The notes under the pieces are model-generated. The model was given only the letters and a program-made list of their open reading frames with translations. It ran no database searches and was not told the origin of the DNA. The translations under genes and the position numbers were made by a program. A stretch of DNA of 30,640 bases from an uncultured Collinsella sp. (GTDB taxonomy: Bacteria > Actinomycetota > Coriobacteriia > Coriobacteriales > Coriobacteriaceae), in contig CATYZE010000029.1 in the NCBI GenBank assembly GCA_958415525.1, positions 1 to 30,640 of the forward strand, in the 5' to 3' direction. Below, in pieces: positions 9,318-17,625 of this stretch; within the stretch, counting starts at the first letter, position 1, and each line of letters opens with the position of its first letter.

Positions 9318-10171
9318 TACTGCTGCACCTCCTTGGACCTCGTGGCCTTAAGCTGGATCATAGAAATAGCGACAACCAGGATGCAGAAGATAACTGCCTT
9401 GGCCTGACCGATGCCCTGCCATGCGATGCCAGCACGCGAATAGAACGTGTTGTAGATGTTCAGGGCGAGCATCTCGGTGGAGTGCGCCGGGGCGCCACCG
9501 GTAAGGGCGAGGTTCTGGTCGAACAGCTTAAAGCCGTTGGTGATGGACAGGAACAGGCAGATGGTGATGGTCGGCATCAGGTTGGGGATCTTAACCTTCC
9601 AAAACGTCTGCCATGCCGTAGCGCCATCGACCTTGGCGGCCTCGATGTAGTCAGACGGGATGGACTGCAGACCGGCGATGTAGATGATCATCATGTAGCC
9701 GACCTGTTGCCACAGGGTCAGGATGATAAGGCCCCAGAAGCCAGCGGCGGAGTTGAGGGCGATAAGCTGGGCACCCACGTTGGAGAGCAGGCAGTTGATC
9801 AGAATCTGCCAAATGTAACCCAGTACAATGCCGCCAATCAGGTTAGGCATAAAGAAAATCGTACGGAAGATGTTGGTGCCCTTGAGCGCCTTGCGAGTGA
9901 GCGCCTGCGCAATGGCCAGCGCGATCACGTTGATGAGCACCGTCGACAGGAAGGCAAACGCCACGGTAAAGAAGAACGACGTGGAGAACTGCGGGTCGGT
10001 CAGTGCGCGCACGTAGTTCTCGATACCGACAAAGTGCGCGTTATTGATGGTAATAAACTGGCAGAACGAGAGATAGAAACCCTGGATAAAGGGAATCACG
10101 AACCCGATCATAAACGCCAGGCACGTGGGCAGCATAAAGAGCGGCCACCAGCGTTTGAGTGCTTTGCCCAT
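9317..10171 (-). CDS. Sugar ABC transporter permease, MalF/MsmF type
   Basis: Partner permease of the CUT1 importer, 284 aa. It starts MGKALKRWWPLFMLPTCLAF with a first helix near 10-35 and about six helices in all. The EAA motif is YIEAAKVDGATAWQTFWKVK, in the usual cytoplasmic loop. The 3' end overlaps the next permease start by one base. An AAAGGA ribosome site precedes the ATG. An 87-bp gap with a strong hairpin separates it from the binding-protein gene, a common arrangement that keeps binding protein in excess over membrane subunits. Confidence 0.93.
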   Translation of the reverse strand: MGKALKRWWPLFMLPTCLAFMIGFVIPFIQGFYLSFCQFITINNAHFVGIENYVRALTDPQFSTSFFFTVAFAFLSTVLINVIALAIAQALTRKALKGTNIFRTIFFMPNLIGGIVLGYIWQILINCLLSNVGAQLIALNSAAGFWGLIILTLWQQVGYMMIIYIAGLQSIPSDYIEAAKVDGATAWQTFWKVKIPNLMPTITICLFLSITNGFKLFDQNLALTGGAPAHSTEMLALNIYNTFYSRAGIAWQGIGQAKAVIFCILVVAISMIQLKATRSKEVQQ

Positions 10172-10191
10172 AGAAGGGTCCTTTCAATATG

Positions 10192-10227
10192 CAGGGGGCG
10201 GGCAAACCTACGTCTGCCCGCCCCCTG
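10192..10227 (-). other. Strong intercistronic hairpin after the binding-protein gene
   Basis: CAGGGGGCGGGCA (10192-10204) is perfectly complementary to TGCCCGCCCCCTG (10215-10227), a 13-bp GC-rich stem with a 10-nt loop. No T-run follows on the minus strand. This matches mRNA 3'-end stabilisers downstream of binding-protein genes in sugar ABC operons. Confidence 0.75.
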
Positions 10228-10258
10228 TCGCTAATCAGATAGCTTGGGCAGCAACTGC

Positions 10259-11575
10259 TTACTCGGAAGCAGCCTTCTCGGTCTTCCAGCCATCGACGAA
10301 GGCGTTCTTGACGCCGTCCCACTTGGTGTTGTCGGCAGCATAAGCGATGAGAGCCTGCTTGAGGTTCTTCTTCCACTCCTCAGAGGGGATGTAAACGAAG
10401 TCCCAAGCAACGGTCTTCTTGCCGTCCTTGGCCATAGCAACGGCCTGCTGCGAGAAGACGTTGGTGGTCTCCTTAGCGCTCTTGAACGGGGCGGTCAGAC
10501 CCATCTTGTCAGCGATGATGCTGGTGGCGGTGTCAGAAGTGACGCACCAATACATGAAGTCCTCGGTGGCCTTCTGGGCATCCTCGGAAGCCTGGGAGCT
10601 GACGCACCAGTAGTTCTCGCCGCCGGAGCACAGGCCCTGGTTCTCCTCGCCGTCGACGCCGATGTAGATCGGCAGCATGCCGAGCTGGTCGTCGGTCATA
10701 CCGGCCTTGGTGAGGTCGGCGTAGGCCCAAGAGCCGTTCTGGTAGAAAACGGCCTTACCGGTTGCGAACTCGTTGGTGGCGTCGTCACCGGTCTTGGAGG
10801 CAAGCTGCGAAGGATCGCAGGTGGAGTCGGTGATATACAGGTCGAAGATCTGCTTAAAGTTGTCGAGATACTCGCCCTTGATCTCGTCGTCCTCCTGGTT
10901 GTGCTCCTTCTCGAACTCGTAGTAGAGCGGGAGGTTGGCGAGGTGGGTGGTGTAGCGCCAGCTGGAGGAGTCATCCATGCCGGCGGAAGTGAAGGCACCG
11001 TCAACGCCGAGCTCGTCCTTGCGGGCCTGGATGTCATCGGCGCAAGCCTTCAGCTTGTCGAAGGAGTTGATGTCCTCGGCCTTGTAGCCGGCCTTCTCGA
11101 GGAGCTCCTTGTTGTAGATGATGCCGTAGCTCTCCTGAACCCAGTCGATACCCAGATCCTTGCCGTCGGACTGCAGCGCCAGGGAGTCGTCGATGAGCTC
11201 GCCGCGGAGCTTGGTGTCGGAAAGATCGGCGCAGTAGTCCTTCCAGTTCTTAAGGCCGGTGGGGCCGTTGACCTGGAACAGCGTCGGAGCGGAGCTCTTG
11301 GACATCTCGGACTTGAGCTTCTCCTCGTAGGTGTTGGAGGCGGCGGTCACGATCTTGACCTCGACGCCCTTCTCCTTCTTGTACGCCTTGGCGATCTCCT
11401 TCCACTCCTTGTCGACCTCGGGCTTGAACTGGAGGAAGTAGACCTCGGCAGCGTCACCAGAAGCAGAGGAGCCAGAGCCGGCAGAACCACCGCAGCCCAC
11501 GAGGCCCAGACCAAGAACCGCAGCCGCGGAACCAGCAAAGCCCAGGAACTGCCTTCTGCTCATTTCGTTCTTCAT
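10259..11575 (-). CDS. Extracellular sugar-binding lipoprotein (CUT1, Tat-type leader)
   Basis: Substrate-binding subunit of the sugar ABC importer, 438 aa from the chosen start. The leader carries a twin-arginine motif (MSRRQFLGF, Arg7-Arg8) and a lipobox LVGC with Cys28, so it is probably a Tat-exported lipoprotein anchored outside the membrane. A Ser/Gly/Ala linker follows. The mature part has the MalE-like extracellular solute-binding fold (AEVYFLQFKPEVDKEW, then ATPTLFQVNGP-like and GSWAYADLT segments). I prefer the ATG at 11575 because AAAGGG stands 9 nt before it; a GTG 18 bp upstream would overlap that site. First gene of the four-gene operon. Ligand is inferred from malQ/glgP nearby. 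Confidence 0.93.
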   Translation of the reverse strand: MKNEMSRRQFLGFAGSAAAVLGLGLVGCGGSAGSGSSASGDAAEVYFLQFKPEVDKEWKEIAKAYKKEKGVEVKIVTAASNTYEEKLKSEMSKSSAPTLFQVNGPTGLKNWKDYCADLSDTKLRGELIDDSLALQSDGKDLGIDWVQESYGIIYNKELLEKAGYKAEDINSFDKLKACADDIQARKDELGVDGAFTSAGMDDSSSWRYTTHLANLPLYYEFEKEHNQEDDEIKGEYLDNFKQIFDLYITDSTCDPSQLASKTGDDATNEFATGKAVFYQNGSWAYADLTKAGMTDDQLGMLPIYIGVDGEENQGLCSGGENYWCVSSQASEDAQKATEDFMYWCVTSDTATSIIADKMGLTAPFKSAKETTNVFSQQAVAMAKDGKKTVAWDFVYIPSEEWKKNLKQALIAYAADNTKWDGVKNAFVDGWKTEKAASE

Positions 11576-11683
11576 TACAATCCACCCTTTCACACCGTGG
11601 CGGCACCCTTTGCCGCCGCCTTCGGAGATTGGCTCGGGGACTTTGCCCCTTTTGCTGACTTGTACAATACGCTATTTGGCTAG

Positions 11684-11695
11684 TTGTTTGAACAA
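11684..11695. promoter_or_regulatory. Candidate operator before the ABC operon
   Basis: TTGTTTGAACAA is a perfect inverted repeat apart from its two central bases (arms TTGTT/AACAA). It overlaps the likely -35 region of a minus-strand promoter whose -10 would be TATTGT, about 110 bp before the binding-protein start. Confidence 0.5.
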
Positions 11696-11758
11696 GTATT
11701 ACTAGAGCGGTAGAAAAACTTCGGTGAACGGTAATTTCGACTTGATACTTGACAAGTT

Positions 11759-11770
11759 TTGTATAAACAA
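11759..11770. promoter_or_regulatory. Second operator-like site before the ABC operon
   Basis: The minus strand reads TTGTTTATACAA, close to the other sites. TTGTTT with a 17-bp spacer to TATCAA could itself be a minus-strand promoter. The plus strand also has TTGACA (11749-11754) with only a weak -10. Confidence 0.35.
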
Positions 11771-11791
11771 TTATTTGTTATCGAATGCAGA

Positions 11792-11840
11792 GAAAACGCC
11801 CGATCAAGCCGATGCATCGTCGGTTTGACCGGGCGTTTTC
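11792..11840 (-). terminator. Terminator of the GntR-family gene
   Basis: GAAAACGCCCG (11792-11802) pairs with CGGGCGTTTTC (11830-11840), with further inner pairing CCGA/TCGG. The minus strand leaves through GTTTTCTCTGC, 41 bp after the regulator's stop. The structure is nearly symmetrical and could stop transcription from both sides. Confidence 0.8.
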
Positions 11841-11881
11841 GCTTTGAGGGCATGAGTCTCGTCAGGCTGCGAGCTAGCCGG

Positions 11882-12601
11882 CTATCGCTTGGAATTGACG
11901 CGGTAATGGAAGATCTCGGGGTGTGTGCGGGCATGCGTGACCTCGAACAAGATGCCGTCCGAGGTGTACGACTGGCTCTCCATAACGGCGACGCAGTTGT
12001 ACTTGCCAAGGTCCAGATAGCTGCAGTCCTCATCGTTGGCGAGCTCGACACTCACCGTACGGCGGCTCGCCATCACTTTGATGCCGCGCTTGTGCTCCAG
12101 ATAGCCGTAGATAGAATCCGCCGCGATCTCGGGGGTCAGGCCCTTGGCGATCGACGCCAAAAAGTAGCCGTGGTCCACTTGGCGCGCGCTGCCGTTGAGG
12201 CTTCGGACACGCACGACGCGAATCAGCTCCTCGCCCACCTTAAAGCCCAGGCGACGAGAGAGTTGCTCAGTGCAAATCAAATGTTCAAAAGACTTGACCT
12301 CGGTCGATGCGACGGCATTGTTGCGTTTTGCGAACTCGCCAAACGACTCAACCTCTTCGAGTGCGCCCAGCATATCGGTTTCGCCCTTAAGCCAAATAAC
12401 GCGCACGCCCTTGCCGTGTATAGGCTGCACAAACATCTGGTCGGCCAGCATGCTCAAGGCGCGTCGAACGGTATTGCGCGTGCAGCCAAACTCCGCGGTC
12501 AGCTCGGCTTCGGTTGGCAGCATCTCCTGAAACGCATAGGTCCCGTTGATGATGCGCGAACGGATCTCGCGGTAGATTCCTTCGTAAATCGCTTTTGGCA
12601 T
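11882..12601 (-). CDS. GntR-family transcriptional regulator (HutC/UTRA subfamily)
   Basis: Probable sugar-responsive DNA-binding regulator of 239 aa. Residues 1-70 form the GntR winged helix: PKAIYEGIYREIRSRIINGT, the MLPTEAELTAEFGCTRNTVRRAL recognition region, then GKGVRVI at the wing. The remaining ~150 residues resemble a UTRA effector domain, which in this family binds sugars or sugar phosphates. The ATG follows AGAGGTG. It is divergent from the PTS-HAD gene, with the malQ/glgP and ABC genes close by. TTGTTTAAAC-type sites occur in its own promoter and in front of those genes, so it may be the local repressor. The effector (possibly a sugar phosphate made by the PTS) is inferred. Confidence 0.92.
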   Translation of the reverse strand: MPKAIYEGIYREIRSRIINGTYAFQEMLPTEAELTAEFGCTRNTVRRALSMLADQMFVQPIHGKGVRVIWLKGETDMLGALEEVESFGEFAKRNNAVASTEVKSFEHLICTEQLSRRLGFKVGEELIRVVRVRSLNGSARQVDHGYFLASIAKGLTPEIAADSIYGYLEHKRGIKVMASRRTVSVELANDEDCSYLDLGKYNCVAVMESQSYTSDGILFEVTHARTHPEIFHYRVNSKR

Positions 12602-12653
12602 GATTTCACCTCTAATGAATATGTATGGCTAGGCACGATAGCATTTCTTAAAG

Positions 12654-12663
12654 TTGTTTAAAC
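12654..12663. promoter_or_regulatory. Candidate autoregulatory operator of the GntR gene
   Basis: TTGTTTAAAC, identical to the core of the sites before malQ and the PTS gene, lies 53 bp upstream of the regulator start in the divergent intergenic region. Confidence 0.5.
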
Positions 12664-12703
12664 CGATTATCGGTAAAGCACGGATTATTTACCGTCGACG
12701 GTT
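12661..12703. repeat. Bipartite inverted repeat in the GntR/PTS intergenic region
   Basis: Two nested arm pairs are visible: AACCG (12661-12665) with CGGTT (12699-12703), and CGGTAAA (12671-12677) with TTTACCG (12688-12694). It adjoins the GntR-type site and may be a second regulator's site or a leader hairpin. Confidence 0.4.
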
Positions 12704-12762
12704 CCCCCGAAACCCAAATCGGACCGAATCAAAACCGTCAATGCGGCAAGCAGCCAGTCCTC

Positions 12763-12787
12763 TACAATGAGTTCATTGTTTAAACGT
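12763..12787 (+). promoter_or_regulatory. PTS-gene -10 box and downstream operator
   Basis: TACAAT (12763-12768) is a plausible -10. TTGTTTAAACGT begins at 12776, at about the transcription start, where bound repressor would block initiation. The -35 is weak. Confidence 0.45.
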
Positions 12788-12825
12788 TCTTGCTCGCACA
12801 GCATGTTGCATCCGAAAGGCATATT

Positions 12826-15276
12826 ATGCTGCAGAAAATCCAACGTTTTGGCGGAGCCATGTTCGCGCCCGCCATGCTGTTTTCTATATCAGGCCTCATG
12901 GTCGGCATCTCCGCCCTCGCAACGACCGTGGATATCGTCGGCGACCTCGCCGTATACGGAACCCCCTGGTACGTTTTCTGGACTATCATTCAGCGCGGCT
13001 CGTGGACGGTCTTTAAGCGCCTTCCACTCCTTTTTGCCGTAGCGCTGCCCATCGGCCTTGCCCAAAAGCAACCGGCACGCTGCTGCCTCGAGGCGCTCGT
13101 AGCCTATTTTGCCTACTGTTTCTTTTTGAGCGAGATCATTAAGCTGAGCGGCGACAACCTTGGACTTAAGTACCCGTCGTCTTTAACCCCCGCCAGCGGC
13201 ATCACCGTCATCGACGGCATCAAGACGCTCGACACCGGCATTATCGGCCCGCTGGCGGTGTCGGCAACCGTCGTTGCCATCCATGACCGCTTCTACGATG
13301 CCAAGGTTCCCGATTGGCTCGGCACGTTCTCGGGTTCCTCGCTCGTCTACCTCATCAGCTTTTTTGCCGTGTTTGCCCTTGCCGCCATCTCGGCCGCCAT
13401 CGTGCCTTTCGCATACGCTGTGACCGAAACGCTGCGCCACGCACTTGCGGGCGTCGGCCCCTTCGGCGTGGGCATCTTTGTGTTTTTGGAGCGAGCGCTC
13501 GAGCCCATGGGGCTGCACCATCTGCTCTATATGCCCATCTATTACGACAATCTGGTCATTCACGACGGTATTTACGCCACGTGGACCAACCTGCTCCCCA
13601 TTCTCTCCCATAGCACGCGCCCTTTAAATGAACTTGCGCCCTGGGCAGGTTTTACCGCCACCGGCTGGGGCAAGCTCTTTGGCCTTCCCGCCATCGCGGC
13701 AGCATTCTATTTCACCGCCAAACCCGAACGCCGCGCCGGCCTTAAGGTCATCCTTTTGCCCGCCATCGTCGCCTCGGTGGTCTGCGGCGTCACCGAGCCG
13801 CTCGAGTTTCTCTTTATGTTCACCTATCCCGGACTCTTTTTGCTCTACGCCGTCCTGTCCTCCTGCCTTGCCATGACCATGAACTTCTTTGGCATCGTCG
13901 GCATCTTCTCGGGCGGTCTCATGGAAATGACGGCCTTCAACTTCATCCCACTCATGCGAATGCATGCCGGCTCCTACCTTTTGGCGCTCGGTATCGGTCT
14001 TGCCTTTAGCCTCATCTTTTTTGTTAGTTTTCGAGCACTCATCTTGGTCTATGACCTTAAGACGCCGGGCCGCGAGGATCATGTCTCCAATCGCGCGGCA
14101 ATCGATCGTTTAACGGGAAGCGGCTTTGCCAAAGAGCAATCTCCCAATGGCGAGGTCAGTATTCAATCCGATCAAGATCACGTCCTCGCTGAGCGGGTAA
14201 TTCAGCTTTTAGGTGGCGTTGGCAATATCGTGGGCGCAACCAACTGCGCCACGCGCCTGCGCGTCGAGGTCGCAGACCCTTCCATCGTTGCAGATAATGC
14301 GTCGTTTGTCGCGGTGGGCGCCAAGGGCCTCATCATTACGGGCAAGACCGCCCAGGTGATTATTGGCATCTCCGTTCCCCGCGTTAAAGAGCATTTTGAC
14401 CAGATCATGGGCCTCGAGCCGGGATTTGTGTCCACCACCTCGGCCTCCCCTGCCGCCAGCGCAGCCCATAAGCGCGGCGATATCTGCTTCTTCGATATCG
14501 ACGGAACACTCGCCTGGCAAGACCCTCGAGTGGCACAAGAGCTTCCCGAGAGCGAGCGAGACCTCTCCCCCTATCCCAATGAAGCGGTCTCGCAAGCCAT
14601 CCGTGATTTTGTCGCCAAGGGCAATATGGCGTTTATCTGCACAGGGCGCACGCTGAGCTGCATCCATCCAAAGCTGCTCGAGCTGCCCTGGACCGGCATC
14701 GTCTGCCTCGCGGGTGGCTATGTCGAACTTGAGGGACACGTGATTCGCGATTTGGCGATGACGCCCGGCATACTGCAGCGCCTTGCTCCCATTCTTGAGC
14801 AATCGGACGAAGTGATTCGTTTTGAGGGACTCAATGGCGTCGTTCGCATGAGTGCCGATGCGCCCGACGCCCCCGGATACGCCCGCACCGTGGGCGATGC
14901 AATTACGCAGCTGCAACATTACAGCGCCTACAAGATCTTAATGTCCACGTCGCTTGCCAACCGCATCGCTCAGGATCAAGCGTTTGAGCCGCTGCTCTGC
15001 TTTAACGAGCTCGAGCTCGAAGTGACCGAGATTTCGCCTCGCGAATGCACCAAGCGCGAGGGTATCCAGTCCGTACTCGACGCTCTCGACCCCAACCATG
15101 GAATGGTGTATGGCATCGGTGATGCCAGCAATGACATCTCGCTGATGAACGCCGTCGATGTCGGTATCGCCATGGGCAATGCGCCGGACTATCTCAAAAA
15201 GCGCGCCGACTACATCACCGACTCGGTCGACAAAGATGGCGTCGTCAAGGCGCTTGAGCACTTTGGACTGGTCTAA
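12826..15276 (+). CDS. PTS EIIC-EIIB alpha-glucoside transporter fused to a HAD (Cof-type) phosphatase
   Basis: Membrane sugar permease and phosphotransferase with a C-terminal hydrolase, 816 aa. Residues 1 to about 430 are an EIIC of the glucose/maltose class: MLQKIQRFGGAMFAPAML start, many hydrophobic helices and the GVTEPLEF loop. Residues ~450-530 are EIIB with phospho-Cys474 in NCATRLR. From ~550 to the end is a complete HAD hydrolase: motif I D557xD559GT, FICTGRT (II), Lys in TKREG (III) and GDASND (D766/D770, IV). No EIIA is fused or nearby. I chose ATG 12826 (GAAAGG upstream) over a TTG at 12790. The product would import and phosphorylate a sugar, then probably remove the phosphate, giving free cytoplasmic sugar for MalQ/GlgP. 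The substrate, possibly maltose, is inferred. Confidence 0.9.
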   Translation: MLQKIQRFGGAMFAPAMLFSISGLMVGISALATTVDIVGDLAVYGTPWYVFWTIIQRGSWTVFKRLPLLFAVALPIGLAQKQPARCCLEALVAYFAYCFFLSEIIKLSGDNLGLKYPSSLTPASGITVIDGIKTLDTGIIGPLAVSATVVAIHDRFYDAKVPDWLGTFSGSSLVYLISFFAVFALAAISAAIVPFAYAVTETLRHALAGVGPFGVGIFVFLERALEPMGLHHLLYMPIYYDNLVIHDGIYATWTNLLPILSHSTRPLNELAPWAGFTATGWGKLFGLPAIAAAFYFTAKPERRAGLKVILLPAIVASVVCGVTEPLEFLFMFTYPGLFLLYAVLSSCLAMTMNFFGIVGIFSGGLMEMTAFNFIPLMRMHAGSYLLALGIGLAFSLIFFVSFRALILVYDLKTPGREDHVSNRAAIDRLTGSGFAKEQSPNGEVSIQSDQDHVLAERVIQLLGGVGNIVGATNCATRLRVEVADPSIVADNASFVAVGAKGLIITGKTAQVIIGISVPRVKEHFDQIMGLEPGFVSTTSASPAASAAHKRGDICFFDIDGTLAWQDPRVAQELPESERDLSPYPNEAVSQAIRDFVAKGNMAFICTGRTLSCIHPKLLELPWTGIVCLAGGYVELEGHVIRDLAMTPGILQRLAPILEQSDEVIRFEGLNGVVRMSADAPDAPGYARTVGDAITQLQHYSAYKILMSTSLANRIAQDQAFEPLLCFNELELEVTEISPRECTKREGIQSVLDALDPNHGMVYGIGDASNDISLMNAVDVGIAMGNAPDYLKKRADYITDSVDKDGVVKALEHFGLV

Positions 15277-15391
15277 CTACGAAACTCGTCCGATATGCGC
15301 CGTTGCCTTAAATCCCCAAACCTGCCACACAGGCAGGCACAATGTGGCAATATGTTGCCTGCACACTACATCGATGCAACCTTTAGAAAGA

Positions 15392-16417
15392 ATGCGAGAA
15401 CCCGTGTCCAGTCCGTTTACCAGCTTTTTAGCCCAGCACTTTGACCAGATCAACGACTATCTGGCCATGTTCTTTGACGGACAGGCGACCTCTGCCGATA
15501 TCGAGCGCTACCTGTACGCGCCGCTCTCGGCTTTTACGGCCAACGCCGGCAAGCGCCACCGCCCGCTCATCTGCATGCTCGCCGCCACCGCGGTAGGCGG
15601 CAGCTTTGAGAGCGCCCGCAGCGCCGCGGCGGCCATCGAGCACTTTCAGTCGGGCGCACTCATCCACGACGACATCGCCGACAACGGGCAGATTCGTCGC
15701 GGCAAGCCCTGCATGCACCTTACCGAGGGCACCGGTCTTGCCATCAACTGCGGTGACCTGGCGCTCACCATGGTCACCAAGACGGTTCTCGACGACCCCA
15801 CGCTGGAGTCCGACGTGAAACTGCGCGTGCTCCACGAGCTCACCGAGATGATCGTTCGCACCATCGAGGGCCAGGCGCTCGACTTGGGCTGGGTCCGTGA
15901 CGCACGCTTCGACATCTCGGTCGACGATTATCTGGACATGGCGACGCACAAGACCGCGTACTACAGCGGAGCCACGCCACTTGCCACCGGAGCCATCATT
16001 GGCGGAGGCAGCGAGGAGCAAATTGAGGCGCTGCGCGCCTTTGGCCTGCACACGGGCCTTGCCTTCCAAATTCAAGACGACCTGCTCAACTTGATCGGCA
16101 CCAAGGAGGCCGCCAACAAGGACTTCCGCACCGACATCACCGAGGGTAAGCGCACGCTCGTTGCCGTGCACGCCCTGTCTGATGAGCGCTATCACGACGA
16201 GATTGAAGCGATCCTTTCCTCGGGCACCGAGGACCCCGCGCAACTCGCACGCGCCGTGGAGATCTTCCAGGAGACCGGCTCTATCGATTACGCCCACACT
16301 TATGCGCTCGACCTGACCGCCAAGGCCAAAGCAGCCATCGAGGACGTTTCGCTCGACCCGCATGCACGTGAACTGTTCCTCTCCATGGCAGATTTCTTTG
16401 TGGAGCGCCTTAACTAG
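15392..16417 (+). CDS. Trans-isoprenyl diphosphate synthase
   Basis: Condenses isopentenyl diphosphate with allylic diphosphates to make a linear polyprenyl chain, as needed for menaquinone side chains or undecaprenyl precursors. It has 341 aa from the ATG used. The first aspartate-rich motif is DDIAD (93-97, in ALIHDDIADNG). The second is DDLLN (229-233), with Asn replacing the last Asp, a variant that also occurs in active enzymes. KRHRPLICML before and KTAYYSGATPLATGA between are family segments. The start is uncertain: ATG 15374, ATG 15392 and GTG 15404 all lack a strong ribosome site. Chain length cannot be read by eye. No operon partner is evident. Confidence 0.9.
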   Translation: MREPVSSPFTSFLAQHFDQINDYLAMFFDGQATSADIERYLYAPLSAFTANAGKRHRPLICMLAATAVGGSFESARSAAAAIEHFQSGALIHDDIADNGQIRRGKPCMHLTEGTGLAINCGDLALTMVTKTVLDDPTLESDVKLRVLHELTEMIVRTIEGQALDLGWVRDARFDISVDDYLDMATHKTAYYSGATPLATGAIIGGGSEEQIEALRAFGLHTGLAFQIQDDLLNLIGTKEAANKDFRTDITEGKRTLVAVHALSDERYHDEIEAILSSGTEDPAQLARAVEIFQETGSIDYAHTYALDLTAKAKAAIEDVSLDPHARELFLSMADFFVERLN

Positions 16418-16555
16418 CGGGGGTTATAAAACCTGTCAGCAGCGTATTTGGGTACAACTTGCTACACTGTTGAGTGCATGTTTATGCATCCCTTTGCGTT
16501 GTCTATCCGACACACGCTCAAATAGTACGAATGGTACGCCGAAAGGGGTTCGTTC

Positions 16556-17461
16556 ATGGAACCTATTACAACGGGCATGCAGGGAGCAGCCGTCGAGGAC
16601 GTCCAGTCCCGCCTTCTGCAGCTCGGCTATACAATCGATGACACCGAGGTTGCCGACAAGCGCTTTGGCACCACCACCGAGCAGGCCGTCAGCACCTTCA
16701 GGCTCGACAGCGGCCTTGCTGCCGGTCATGCCGTCGATATCCCCTGTTGGAGCGCCCTGGTCGACGCCTCGTATAAGCTGGGCGACCGCACTCTGTATCT
16801 GCGCATGCCCAATTTCCATGGCGCCGATGTGCAGGCCCTGCAGCGCGCTCTCAACGTTTTGGGCTTTGCCTGCGGCGAGGACGACGGCTACTTTGGTCCG
16901 CATACCGAGGCCGCCCTGCAGCAGTTCCAGGAAAATGTCGGCCTGTTTGCCGACGGCATGGCCTTCCAGGACACCTACGCCTACATCAACCGCCTGCACC
17001 ATGTGTGGGAGGGCAAGCCCTCGGTCACCGAGGCCGAGTCCCGCATCGGTTTTGCTCGCGCCGCCAACGTGCTCGAGCGCTTCCAGATTGCCGTTATCGG
17101 CGAGGACCCCATCGCGCGCAGTGTTGCGTCGCGCATGTGGAATATCGCCACGGCTACGACCGACAACAGCGGCATGATGCTCTGCGACTCCGAGGTCCCA
17201 ACCGACGTTGACCTGGTGCTCGAGATCGCAAGCGACGAGCTGCCCGCCGACGCCGCGCCACGCGCCACGATTGCCCTCGCCGAGTGCCACAACCTGGCCC
17301 AGCGCATCCGCACCGCCAATGTCGCCGCGCAGCAGAAGCCGGCTCGCATTCGCATTGAGCTCACGGGCATGACGCGCTACAACGGCACCTTCACGGCCAG
17401 CGACGCGCAGACGCTCGCCGTACGCCTACTCGACGGCGTTTGCGATGCCCTCGCAGATTAG
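16556..17461 (+). CDS. Cytoplasmic protein with two peptidoglycan-binding domains and a degenerate C-terminal domain
   Basis: The protein has 301 aa and no signal peptide. Two PG_binding_1 repeats are visible: residues ~5-70 (GMQGAAVEDVQSRLLQLGY ... FGTTTEQAVSTFR) and ~80-145 (GADVQALQRALNVLGF ... FGPHTEAALQQFQ). The last 150 residues start with QIAVIGEDPIARSVASRMW and include TDVDLVLEIASDE, which reminds me of the frame of an N-acetylmuramoyl-L-alanine amidase without its zinc ligands. That layout recalls actinobacterial CwlM, a cytoplasmic regulator of peptidoglycan precursor synthesis; the link is inference. ATG follows AAAGGGG. The tRNA-Gln gene begins 38 bp after the stop. Confidence 0.82.
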   Translation: MEPITTGMQGAAVEDVQSRLLQLGYTIDDTEVADKRFGTTTEQAVSTFRLDSGLAAGHAVDIPCWSALVDASYKLGDRTLYLRMPNFHGADVQALQRALNVLGFACGEDDGYFGPHTEAALQQFQENVGLFADGMAFQDTYAYINRLHHVWEGKPSVTEAESRIGFARAANVLERFQIAVIGEDPIARSVASRMWNIATATTDNSGMMLCDSEVPTDVDLVLEIASDELPADAAPRATIALAECHNLAQRIRTANVAAQQKPARIRIELTGMTRYNGTFTASDAQTLAVRLLDGVCDALAD

Positions 17462-17468
17462 GTAAACT
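17439..17468 (+). promoter_or_regulatory. Possible tRNA-Gln promoter
   Basis: TTTGCG (17439-17444), an 18-bp spacer and TAAACT (17463-17468) overlap the end of the preceding CDS, 32 bp before the tRNA. Between them is a small GTTGC/GCAAC hairpin. Confidence 0.35.
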
Positions 17469-17499
17469 AGACGAGTTGCTTTTGGGCAACACCACACAT

Positions 17500-17574
17500 T
17501 GGGACGTAGTTCAACGGTAGAACTCCGGTTTTTGGTGCCGGCTGTTGGGGGTTCGAATCCCTCCGTCCCAGCCA
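17500..17574 (+). tRNA. trnQ: tRNA-Gln (anticodon TTG)
   Basis: A 75-nt cloverleaf can be drawn. The acceptor TGGGACG pairs with CGTCCCA, with the U1-A72 pair typical of tRNA-Gln. The D arm is GTTC/GAAC. Anticodon stem CCGGT/GCCGG encloses the loop TTTTGGT with anticodon TTG, reading CAA. The T arm contains GGTTCGAATCC. The discriminator is G, and CCA is encoded. Confidence 0.96.
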
Positions 17575-17583
17575 TTAAAACTG

Positions 17584-17620
17584 AGCGCCCTAAGCCTATA
17601 ACGGCCCAGGGCGCTTTCTT
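17584..17620 (+). terminator. Terminator of tRNA-Gln
   Basis: AGCGCCC (17584-17590) pairs with GGGCGCT (17609-17615), helped by an inner GCC/GGC pair, followed by TTTCTT. It begins 10 bp after the tRNA. Confidence 0.75.
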
Positions 17621-17625
17621 GTGGG

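Noticed and set aside
11749..11777. Plus-strand promoter TTGACA with 17-bp spacer
   Set aside because: The -10 is weak (TATTTG) and nothing coding follows before a symmetrical terminator and an antisense gene. A small RNA is possible but unsupported.
15333..15375. Possible hairpin or terminator before the polyprenyl synthetase (TGCCACA/TGTGGCA-like pieces)
   Set aside because: Pairings are short and mutually offset, with no T-run; not distinguishable from chance.
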